In this document: piece after piece, positions 7,138-13,367 of the stretch | Position numbering within the stretch: the stretch's first letter is position 1 | Layout: every line of letters begins with the position of its first letter | Assembly: GCA_044870185.1 (NCBI GenBank) | Contig: JBIOYL010000409.1 | Coordinates: forward strand, 1-16,924 | DNA length: 16,924 nucleotides | Source of the DNA: JBIOYL01 sp044870185 | GTDB lineage: Bacteria; Actinomycetota; CALGFH01 | Direction: 5' to 3' | The notes under the pieces: generated by a model | Told to the model about the DNA's origin: nothing | What the model saw: only the letters and a program-made list of their open reading frames with translations | Database searches by the model: none | Translations under genes and position numbers: made by a program

Positions 7138-7893
7138 TCAGTGCTTGGGCCCGACGAACTCGTCGAGCATGGCGACGCTCGTCCGCCGGGCCACCGACAG
7201 GCTCACCCGGTTGTGCGGCCGCCACTCGATGCCCAGGGCATCGCAGGCGCGGCCGAAGATCGCCCGGATGTCCGGGGAGACGTTGCAGAAGTGGTACCTC
7301 GGATAGGGCGTGCCCTTCACCCAGTTGTCCACCCGGCAGCCGTCCGAGTGCAGCAGGCCCCGCAGCAGCGGCCTCGGGTCGGCGTCCACGATCGCCTGCT
7401 GCCAGGGCGCCAGCTCGATCCGACGCTCGTGCTTGCGGCCGGCCCCGTGCTGCGGGAACAGGCACAGCCAGTGCTTGGAGTAGGAGTACACCTCGGTGCA
7501 GCCCACCTGCCGTACCCGCCCGACCTTGGAGCCGGGCAGCACCTCGGCCATAGCAAGCTCACACCGCTGCATCAAGTCTGGATAGGCGTCGGCGCAGAAG
7601 ATACGGAGGCGAAAGACCCCGCGAGGCACGGCAGACAAGCAACCGTCACCAAGGTAGAGGCCGAGCAGGTAGGGGTACGCCGGCTGCGGCAAGGCGAGGG
7701 GCTGACCTTCACAGACTGGGCAGGCGCCACGGCTCTGGTGGGGATTGCGAGTCCGTTGGAAGTCCGGGGTCTGCCCCGCCAGCCACTGGCGGACGGTCGA
7801 CCGCGGGATCCCGGTCCTGCGCGCGATCTCACAGTGGTTGAGACCCTCCTCTGCGAGCGAGCGCACCAGCTCGACTTCCTCCACCGAACGCAT
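7138..7893 (-). CDS. Helix-turn-helix plus LAGLIDADG-like protein
   Basis: The 251-residue protein starts with a helix-turn-helix of the resolvase/transposase sort (about 5-40, ARRTGIPRSTVRQWL), then a CPVC pair (58-61) that may bind metal. The body carries two LAGLIDADG-like helices, YLLGLYLGDG (75-84) and LLRGLLHSDG (176-185), each ending in an acidic residue plus glycine, as in monomeric homing endonucleases. It ends in the conserved-looking MLDEFVGPKH. Proteins of this layout occur in many actinobacteria and their role is unknown. It may be a DNA-cutting homing enzyme, or a regulator that reuses the fold as WhiA does. ATG 7893 has AAGGAG (7909-7904) 10 bases upstream. The gene begins only 20 bases from tRNA-Leu, facing away. 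Parts of it (about 7560-7700) look less GC-rich than the neighbours. It is a free-standing gene, not an intein or intron insertion. Confidence 0.8.
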   Translation of the reverse strand: MRSVEEVELVRSLAEEGLNHCEIARRTGIPRSTVRQWLAGQTPDFQRTRNPHQSRGACPVCEGQPLALPQPAYPYLLGLYLGDGCLSAVPRGVFRLRIFCADAYPDLMQRCELAMAEVLPGSKVGRVRQVGCTEVYSYSKHWLCLFPQHGAGRKHERRIELAPWQQAIVDADPRPLLRGLLHSDGCRVDNWVKGTPYPRYHFCNVSPDIRAIFGRACDALGIEWRPHNRVSLSVARRTSVAMLDEFVGPKH

Positions 7894-7913
7894 TTCCGCT
7901 AGTCTCCTTATGA

Positions 7914-7998
7914 GCCCGAGTGGCGGAACACGGTTTACGCGATGGCCTCAAAAGCCATTGCCCGAAAGGGCATGCGGGTTCGAATCCCGCCTCGGGCA
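7914..7998 (+). tRNA. tRNA-Leu, anticodon CAA
   Basis: An 85-base class II tRNA. Acceptor GCCCGAG (7914-7920) pairs with CTCGGGC (7991-7997), followed by discriminator A7998. The anticodon stem ATGGC (7942-7946) / GCCAT (7954-7958) encloses the loop CTCAAAA with CAA at 7949-7951. The long variable arm is GCCC/GGGC with a GAAA loop (7960-7971). The T-arm is GCGGG, TTCGAAT, CCCGC (7974-7990). CCA is not encoded. It reads UUG codons. It is the only intact plus-strand gene in the window, and its promoter must lie within the 5' part of the divergent HTH-LAGLIDADG gene. Confidence 0.97.
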
Positions 7999-8028
7999 CC
8001 CTAGCACCGAATTCGAACGTACGTTCCA
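7998..8028 (-). promoter_or_regulatory. LexA (SOS)-like box with a possible downstream -10 box
   Basis: TCGAACGTACGTTCCA (8013-8028) matches the actinobacterial SOS box TCGAAC-N4-GTTCGA at 11 of 12 fixed positions. On the minus strand TAGGGT (8003-7998) fits TANNNT and sits 17 bases after the hexamer at 8026-8021, so the box would cover the -35 region. The next minus-strand gene is the HTH-LAGLIDADG gene, reached through the antisense strand of tRNA-Leu. No plus-strand gene follows the box. Confidence 0.45.
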
Positions 8029-8057
8029 GCTTGGTCGCTTCAGTGGACAACAGACCA

Positions 8058-8086
8058 GGACGCGGCACGCCCGACGACCGGCGTCC
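8058..8086 (-). terminator. Possible hairpin after valS
   Basis: GGACGC (8058-8063) and GCGTCC (8081-8086) are inverted repeats 10 bases beyond the valS stop (8098-8096). The loop is long (17 bases) and there is no T-run, so the terminator role is weak. Confidence 0.3.
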
Positions 8087-8095
8087 CGCCCGCCC

Positions 8096-10696
8096 TCACT
8101 CCCCCGGCGCCAGCTCCACGGCCACCGACAGCGTCTCCGCCTCAGCCTCGGCGTAGGCGACCTCGGCGATCGTCCCGGCCCCGCGCAGGTCGGCCTCGGC
8201 GGAGCGGAGGGCGGCCAGGTGGCCGGGCGGGGCGGCGACCGTCACGCGGCGCACCGGCGCGCGCATCGACCGCCTGGCCGTGCTCTTGGCCTTGCGCACC
8301 TGGCCGAGCACCTGGCCGGCGACGTCGAGCACGAGCGGGTCGCCGAAGTCGGCCGGGTCCAGGCGCGACGGCCAGGCGGCCCGGTGAATCGAGCCGTCCT
8401 GCCACCAGGACCACACCTCCTCGGTGGCGAACGGCAGGAACGGCGCGAACAGGCGCAGCAGGACCGACAGGGCCGCGGTCAGCGCCCGGTTGGCCGAGGC
8501 GGCGCCACCCTCACCGAGCGACCCGTACGCCCGGGCCTTGACCAGCTCCAGGTAGTCGTCGCAGAAGGCCCAGAAGAACGCCTCGGTGCGCGCCAGCGCG
8601 CGGGCGTAGTCGTAGCCGTCGAAGGCGGCCGTGGCGTCGGCGACGAGGACGTCCAGCCGGGCCAGCATCGCGCGGTCGAGCGGCTCGGTGATCCCGCGGC
8701 CGGCTGAAGGCAGGTCGCCTGCAGCCAGGTCGCCTGCAGCCAGGTCGCCGCCGGCCGGACCCGGGCGGGCGAGCACGAACCGGCTCGCGTTCAGCAGCTT
8801 GATGGCCAGGCGGCGGCCCACCTTCATCTGGGCGTCGTCGAAGGCGGTGTCGCTGCCCGGGCGGGCGCTGGCCGCCCAGTAGCGGACCGCGTCCGAGCCG
8901 TAGCGCGCGAGCAGGTCCGCCGGGGTGACCACGTTGCCCTTGGACTTGGACATCTTCTTGCGGTCGGGGTCCACCACCCAGCCGGAGATGGCCGCGGTCG
9001 ACCAGGGCAGGGTGTGCTGCTCCAGCTCGGCCCGGAGGACCGAGTAGAACAGCCAGGTGCGGATGATCTCCTGCCCCTGGGGGTGGAGGTCCATCGGGAA
9101 CACGCGCGCGAACAGGTCGGGGTCGTCCTCCCAGCCGCCGGTGATGTGCGGGGTGAGCGAGGAGGTCGCCCAGGTGTCCAGCACGTCCGGGTCGCCGGTG
9201 AAGCCGCCGGGCCGGTCGCGCTGCGACGGGTCGTAGCCGTCGGGCGCCTCGACCGCGGGGTCGACCGGCAGGCGGTGCTCGCCGGGGGCGATCGGGTGGT
9301 CGTAGTCGATCCCGCCGTCCTCGCCGACCGCATACCAGAGCGGGATGGGCACGCCGAGGAAGCGCTGGCGGCTGACCAGCCAGTCGCCGGTCAGGCCGTC
9401 GACCCAGTGCTCGTAGCGGGCCCGCATGAACGGCGGCACCCAGGCGAGCTGGCGGCCGCGTGCCAGCAGGCGCTCGCGGTGGGCGAGCAGGCGGATGAAC
9501 CACTGGCGGCTGGTGACGATCTCCAGCGGCTGGTCGCCGTGCTCGTAGAACTTGACCGGGTGGGTGGTCGGCCGCGGCTCGCCGACGAGGTCGCCGGCGG
9601 CGCGCAGCAGCCGGGCGATGTGGGCGCGGGCCGAGGCGACGGTCCGGCCGGCCAGCTCGGCCCAGGCGGCGTTGGCCGGGACGCCTGGTGGGGGGACGGC
9701 GGCGATGCGGCCGTCCCGGGTCACGACCGAGCGGACCGGCAGGCGCAGCTCCCGCCACCACACGATGTCGGTGACGTCCCCGAAGGTGCACACCATGGCC
9801 AGGCCGGTGCCCTTGGCCTGCTCGGCCAGCTGGTGGGCCAGGAGCGGGACCTCGACGCCGAACAGCGGCGTGGGCACGGTCTGCCCGATGCGGCCGGCGA
9901 AGCGGCGGTCGTCGGGGTGGGCGACCAGCGCGACGCAGGCGGGCAGCAGCTCGGGCCGGGTCGTGTCGACCTCGAGGTCGCCGAAGCGAAGCCGGTAGAC
10001 GGCGCCGGGCAGCTCGCGGTCCTCCAGCTCGGCCTGGGCGACCGCGGTGCGGTAGGTCACGTCCCACAGGACGGGCGCCTCGGCCTGGTAGGCCTCGCCG
10101 CGGGCCAGCAGGCGCAGGAAGGCGCGCTGGGAGGCCCGGCGGGCCGGCGCGCCGATGGTGGTGTAGGTGCGGGTCCAGTCGACCGACAGGCCGAGGCGCC
10201 GCCACAGCGCCGCGAAGGCACGTTCGTCGGCCGCGGTCAGGCGGGCGCACAGCTCGATGAAGTTGCGCCGCGAGATCGCCAGCTTGGGCTGCGTCGGACG
10301 CTCCGGCGGTGTGAAGCCGGGGTCGTAGGGCAGCGACGGGTCGCAGCGGACGCCGTAGTGGTTCTCGACCCGGCGCTCGGTCGGCAGCCCGTTGTCGTCC
10401 CAGCCCACCGGGTAGAACACGGTGCGGCCGCGCATGCGGCGGTAGCGGGCCACGGTGTCGGTGTGGGTGTAGGAGAAGACGTGGCCGACGTGCAGGGAGC
10501 CGCTGACGGTGAGCGGCGGCGTGTCGATCGCAAAGACCGCCCGGCGCGGCCGGCTGGGGTCGAACCGGTAGGTGCCGGCCGCCTCCCAGGCCGCCGTCCA
10601 CTTGGCCTCCAGGCCCTCCAGCGCCGGCCGGTCGGGCACCCGGGCGGCGCGGTTGGCGGGGCCGGCGGCAACGGTCTGGTCACCCAGGTCGGTCAT
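8096..10696 (-). CDS. valS: Valyl-tRNA synthetase
   Basis: This 866-residue class I synthetase attaches valine to tRNA(Val). The catalytic domain starts with DTPPLTVSGSLHVGH (HIGH-type motif, His69 and His72) and GWDDNGLPTERRV (98-110). The inserted editing domain, which removes misacylated threonine, contains DTTRPEL (244-250). GDWLVSRQRFLGVPIP (437-452) and KMSKS (581-585) complete the active site. A helical anticodon-binding domain follows, with no sign of the C-terminal coiled-coil seen in E. coli ValS (951 residues), so it belongs to the shorter type. A 15-base tandem repeat adds GDLAAGDLAAGDLPSAG (650-666) between the catalytic and anticodon domains. ATG 10696 was chosen because family similarity starts soon after and a -10 box lies 6 bases upstream; the open frame beyond is translated repeat. 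There is no Shine-Dalgarno site. Confidence 0.97.
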   Translation of the reverse strand: MTDLGDQTVAAGPANRAARVPDRPALEGLEAKWTAAWEAAGTYRFDPSRPRRAVFAIDTPPLTVSGSLHVGHVFSYTHTDTVARYRRMRGRTVFYPVGWDDNGLPTERRVENHYGVRCDPSLPYDPGFTPPERPTQPKLAISRRNFIELCARLTAADERAFAALWRRLGLSVDWTRTYTTIGAPARRASQRAFLRLLARGEAYQAEAPVLWDVTYRTAVAQAELEDRELPGAVYRLRFGDLEVDTTRPELLPACVALVAHPDDRRFAGRIGQTVPTPLFGVEVPLLAHQLAEQAKGTGLAMVCTFGDVTDIVWWRELRLPVRSVVTRDGRIAAVPPPGVPANAAWAELAGRTVASARAHIARLLRAAGDLVGEPRPTTHPVKFYEHGDQPLEIVTSRQWFIRLLAHRERLLARGRQLAWVPPFMRARYEHWVDGLTGDWLVSRQRFLGVPIPLWYAVGEDGGIDYDHPIAPGEHRLPVDPAVEAPDGYDPSQRDRPGGFTGDPDVLDTWATSSLTPHITGGWEDDPDLFARVFPMDLHPQGQEIIRTWLFYSVLRAELEQHTLPWSTAAISGWVVDPDRKKMSKSKGNVVTPADLLARYGSDAVRYWAASARPGSDTAFDDAQMKVGRRLAIKLLNASRFVLARPGPAGGDLAAGDLAAGDLPSAGRGITEPLDRAMLARLDVLVADATAAFDGYDYARALARTEAFFWAFCDDYLELVKARAYGSLGEGGAASANRALTAALSVLLRLFAPFLPFATEEVWSWWQDGSIHRAAWPSRLDPADFGDPLVLDVAGQVLGQVRKAKSTARRSMRAPVRRVTVAAPPGHLAALRSAEADLRGAGTIAEVAYAEAEAETLSVAVELAPGE
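8711..8749. repeat. 15-base tandem repeat inside valS
   Basis: CAGGTCGCCTGCAGC occurs at 8711-8725 and 8726-8740, with a partial third copy at 8741-8749. Because the unit is a multiple of three it adds five residues (a GDLAA unit) per copy without shifting the frame. Confidence 0.85.
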
Positions 10697-10702
10697 GGCC
10701 GC

Positions 10703-10708
10703 AGGATA
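10703..10708 (-). promoter_or_regulatory. -10 box for leaderless valS transcript
   Basis: Minus-strand TATCCT (10708-10703) fits TANNNT and lies 6 bases before the valS ATG (10696-10694), so transcription would start at the start codon. No ribosome site or clear -35 box is present. Confidence 0.45.
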
Positions 10709-10747
10709 CGGCACGACCAGGGTGGCGCCGACCGGATATTCCAGCCT

Positions 10748-10828
10748 GGGCGGCCGGCCGGCGGCAAGCAAGGCAGGCCGGCCGAGCAAGCCGGGCCGGC
10801 CGGGCCAAGGGCGGCCCGGCCGGCCGGG
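10748..10828. repeat. GGCCGGCC-rich repeat between valS and the hydrolase gene
   Basis: At least four GGCCGGCC palindromes occur in this 80-base gap. It shares the exact 18-base core GGCGGCCCGGCCGGCCGG (10810-10827) with the array upstream of polA at 3638-3655. No gene is supported. Confidence 0.6.
10815..10828 (-). terminator. Palindromic hairpin at the hydrolase stop
   Basis: CCCGGCCGGCCGGG (10815-10828) is a perfect 14-base palindrome directly after the hydrolase stop codon (10831-10829). It resembles the CCCGGCC/GGCCGGG hairpin after polA (842-861), which suggests a shared terminator type in this genome. No T-run is present. Confidence 0.4.
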
Positions 10829-11758
10829 TCACGGCTGCGGCTGCTCGGCGCGCTGCTGGATCCAGCGGGCCAGCCCGGCGGCGTTGGACCGGTAGCTGTT
10901 CAGCAGCTCGAAGCGCTCGGGGTCGCCGTGCTCGTGGCCTTCGGCGGCCTCGAAGCGCTCGCGTAGGGCGGCCTCGATGTGGTCGATGTCGGGGCCGTGC
11001 TCGGCGGCGGCCGCCTCGGCCGTCTCGCACCAGCGCCGCAGCTTCTCCTGCGCCTCGGCCAGGCGCTGGTCGGGCGGGCCGATCGGGCCGAAGTGGGTGA
11101 GGACCAGGTGGGCCGGGTGGCGTTGGGCCATCGCCCGGATGCTGCCGAGGGCCAGGTCCCGGTCGAAGTCGGGTGGTGGGGTGGCCGGGCGCAGCGTGCG
11201 GGTGGACGGCAGCAGCACGCCGACCCCGTCGCCGGAGAACAGCGCGCCGAGGTCCGGTTCGAAGATGGCCAGGTGGTGCTTGGCGTGGCCGGGGGCGTGG
11301 ATGATCTCCAGCCGGCGGCCGCCCAGGTCGACCACCTCGCCGTCCTCGACGGCGTGGATGCGGGCCGCCTCGACCGGGGTGAGGCCGCCGTAGACGGTGT
11401 CCATCAGCGCCCCGTACACGCGCGCCGAGCTGGCCAGCAGGCGCGCCGGGTCGACCAGGTGGCGCGCCCCGGCCGGGTGCACGAGCACGGTCGCGTGGGG
11501 GAACGCCCGAACCAGGTCGCCGACCGCCCCGGCATGGTCGAGGTGGACGTGCGACAGCACGATCAGGGCCAGGTCTGTGGGGGCCAGGCCGGCCCTGGCG
11601 ATCCCGTCGGCGACCGTGGCGGCCACCTTGGCCGGGCCGGTCTCGATCAGCGCCGGCCGCTCGCCGGGAAGCAGGTAGCCGGCGGTGATCTCCGGCTGCC
11701 CGCCCATCCGGGTGTCGATGCCGATGACGCCCGCCGGCAGGTCGTCCAGCACGCTCAC
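10829..11758 (-). CDS. Metallo-beta-lactamase-fold hydrolase
   Basis: A 309-residue cytoplasmic-looking metal-dependent hydrolase of unknown substrate. It has the metal-site motifs of the fold: SHVHLDHAG (69-77, with His70, His72, Asp74, His75), His158 in PGHAKHH, Asp177 in FSGDGVG and His222 in THFGP. That is the glyoxalase II/thioesterase-like branch that usually holds two zinc or iron ions. The C-terminal 80 residues are a helical, charged extension (from about 230). No signal peptide or membrane segment is visible. GTG 11758 was chosen because AAGGAGG (11770-11764) lies 5 bases upstream; the open frame above it is Arg-rich and unlikely to be protein. It stands between valS and the liv operon with its own ribosome site, and a TACCAT -10-like box occurs at 11791-11786. 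Confidence 0.85.
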   Translation of the reverse strand: MSVLDDLPAGVIGIDTRMGGQPEITAGYLLPGERPALIETGPAKVAATVADGIARAGLAPTDLALIVLSHVHLDHAGAVGDLVRAFPHATVLVHPAGARHLVDPARLLASSARVYGALMDTVYGGLTPVEAARIHAVEDGEVVDLGGRRLEIIHAPGHAKHHLAIFEPDLGALFSGDGVGVLLPSTRTLRPATPPPDFDRDLALGSIRAMAQRHPAHLVLTHFGPIGPPDQRLAEAQEKLRRWCETAEAAAAEHGPDIDHIEAALRERFEAAEGHEHGDPERFELLNSYRSNAAGLARWIQQRAEQPQP

Positions 11759-11816
11759 ATGGGCCTCCTTGGTCGTGGCCCCGGCATGGTAGACCGGACC
11801 GCTCCGGAGGCGCCGA

Positions 11817-11836
11817 CGCCGCCGATCCAGGCGGCG
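11817..11836 (-). terminator. Hairpin ending the liv operon
   Basis: CGCCGCC (11817-11823) and GGCGGCG (11830-11836) form a perfect 7-base stem with a 6-base loop, 17 bases beyond the livF stop (11856-11854). No T-run follows. Confidence 0.45.
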
Positions 11837-11853
11837 CAAGGCTGCCAGCCGGG

Positions 11854-12585
11854 TCAGGTCAGCTCGCCGAGGTACGCCTTGCGCATCTGGGGGTTGTTGA
11901 GCAGCGCCTGTGCGCTGTCGGCGAGCACGATCTGGCCGGTTTGCAGGACGTAGCCGCGGTCGGCGATCGACAGGGCCATGTTGGCGTTTTGCTCGACCAC
12001 GAAGATGGTCGTCCCCATCCCGTTGATGTCCTTGATGATCTCGAACACCTGGTCGACCAGGACGGGGGCCAGGCCCATCGAGGGCTCGTCCATGAGCAGG
12101 ACCTTCGGGTCGGCCATCAACGCCCGTCCCATCGCCACCATCTGCTGCTCCCCGCCGGAGAGCGTCCCGGCCTTCTGCGACAGCCGCTCGCGCAGGCGCG
12201 GGAACCGCTCCAGCACCCGCTCCATGTCCTCCTTGATCTTGAGCTTGTCGCGGCGCTGGTAGCTCCCCAGCTCGAGGTTCTCCCGCACGGTCATGCGGCT
12301 GAACAGCCGGCGGTTCTCGGGCACCATGGTGATCCCGCGGCTCACGATCTCCATGGTCGGCAGCCCGCCGATCGGCTCGCCGTCGTAGCGCACCTCGCCT
12401 TGGCTCGGCGTCACCATGCCCAGGATGGTCTTCAGCGTGGTCGACTTGCCGCTGGCGTTCCCGCCGAGCAGGCAGACGATCTCGCCGAGATAGATCTTCA
12501 CGTTCACGTCTCGCAGGACCGAGATCAGCCCGTAGTGCGTGCTGACGTTCCGGAGCTCCAGGATCGGCCGCTCTCCGTTTCTCAT
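11854..12585 (-). CDS. livF: Branched-chain amino-acid ABC importer, ATPase LivF
   Basis: A 243-residue ATPase, one of two that power the LIV importer. Walker A reads GGNASGKST (41-49) instead of the classic GxNGAGKT; the lysine and the Ser/Thr needed for nucleotide and magnesium binding are kept. The signature is LSGGEQQMV (142-150) and Walker B is VLLMDEPSMGLAP (162-174). VPENRRLFSRMTVRENLELG (88-107) is a LivF hallmark, as is the short C-terminus without the LivG extension. Its ATG overlaps the livG stop as ATGA, with GGAGG 4 bases upstream, so translation is coupled. It is the last gene of the operon. Confidence 0.95.
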   Translation of the reverse strand: MRNGERPILELRNVSTHYGLISVLRDVNVKIYLGEIVCLLGGNASGKSTTLKTILGMVTPSQGEVRYDGEPIGGLPTMEIVSRGITMVPENRRLFSRMTVRENLELGSYQRRDKLKIKEDMERVLERFPRLRERLSQKAGTLSGGEQQMVAMGRALMADPKVLLMDEPSMGLAPVLVDQVFEIIKDINGMGTTIFVVEQNANMALSIADRGYVLQTGQIVLADSAQALLNNPQMRKAYLGELT

Positions 12586-13367
12586 CCGACCTCCGCCCGC
12601 CTGCCCAGGTAGGCCTCGATCACGCGCTCGTCGCCGGCCACCTCGTCGTAGGTCCCATCGGCGATCTTGCGCCCGTAGTCGAGCGCGACCACCCGGTCGG
12701 AGACCCCCTTCACCACGCGCATGTCGTGCTCGACCACGATGATGGTGTAGCCGCGCTCGGCTCGGAGCCTGCCGATGAGCCGGGTCATCTCCTCGGTCTC
12801 CCTGGGGTTCATCCCCGCGGTCGGCTCGTCGAGCAGGATCAGCTTGGGGTCGGTGGCCATAGCCCGGGCGATCTCCAGCCGGCGCCGGTTGGCATACGAG
12901 AGCGCGAACGCCGGCTGCTCCTCCCGGTAGCCGGCCAGGCGCGTGCCAAAGAACGCGAGCGCCTCGCGCCCCCGCTCCCGGACCCGCCGCTCCTCGGCTC
13001 GCTGGGTGGGCAGCCGCAGGATGCTGCCGACGATCCCTGCGCGCGTCCGGCAGTGCTGGCCGACCGCGGCGTTCTCCAGCACGGTCATGTTCGGGAACAG
13101 GTGCACGGTTTGGAACGTCCGGGCGATGCCAAGGCTGCAGATCTGGTTGGGCTTGAGCCCGACGAGGTCGTGGCCGTCGAAGCGAATCGAGCCCTCGTCC
13201 GGCTGGTACAGCCCGGTCACGATGTTGAACAGGGTGGTCTTGCCGGCGCCGTTCGGGCCGATCACGCTCAGGATCTCGCCCTGCTCGACGTCCAGGTCGA
13301 CGTGGTCGACTGCGCTCAGGCCGCCGAAGCGCTTGGTCAGGCCCCGCAGCTCCAGGAGCGGGCTCAT
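12582..13367 (-). CDS. livG: Branched-chain amino-acid ABC importer, ATPase LivG
   Basis: A 261-residue ATPase, partner of LivF. Walker A is GPNGAGKTT (37-45) and Walker B LILLDEPTAGMNP (176-188), with VVEHDM (211-216) holding switch His214. TFQTVHLFPNMTVLENA (84-100) contains the Q-loop. The signature reads LSYANRRRLEIARA (156-169), lacking the usual LSGGQ Gly and Gln; this looks like a subfamily trait, since the flanking LEIARA is intact. ATG 13367 was chosen because it overlaps the livM stop as ATGA and has GGAGG 6 bases upstream. The frame is open further up only as an Arg-rich shadow of the livM tail. Confidence 0.95.
   Translation of the reverse strand: MSPLLELRGLTKRFGGLSAVDHVDLDVEQGEILSVIGPNGAGKTTLFNIVTGLYQPDEGSIRFDGHDLVGLKPNQICSLGIARTFQTVHLFPNMTVLENAAVGQHCRTRAGIVGSILRLPTQRAEERRVRERGREALAFFGTRLAGYREEQPAFALSYANRRRLEIARAMATDPKLILLDEPTAGMNPRETEEMTRLIGRLRAERGYTIIVVEHDMRVVKGVSDRVVALDYGRKIADGTYDEVAGDERVIEAYLGRRAEVG

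Noticed and set aside
7829..8068. Minus-strand open frame over the tRNA
   Set aside because: Its middle is the typical false peptide made by reading a tRNA gene in antisense.
10697..10789. 31-residue N-terminal extension of valS
   Set aside because: Low-complexity translation of intergenic repeat; a -10 box would fall inside it.
9014..10966. 650-residue plus-strand open frame opposite valS
   Set aside because: Antisense shadow of valS, running through the GGCCGGCC repeat, with no domain.
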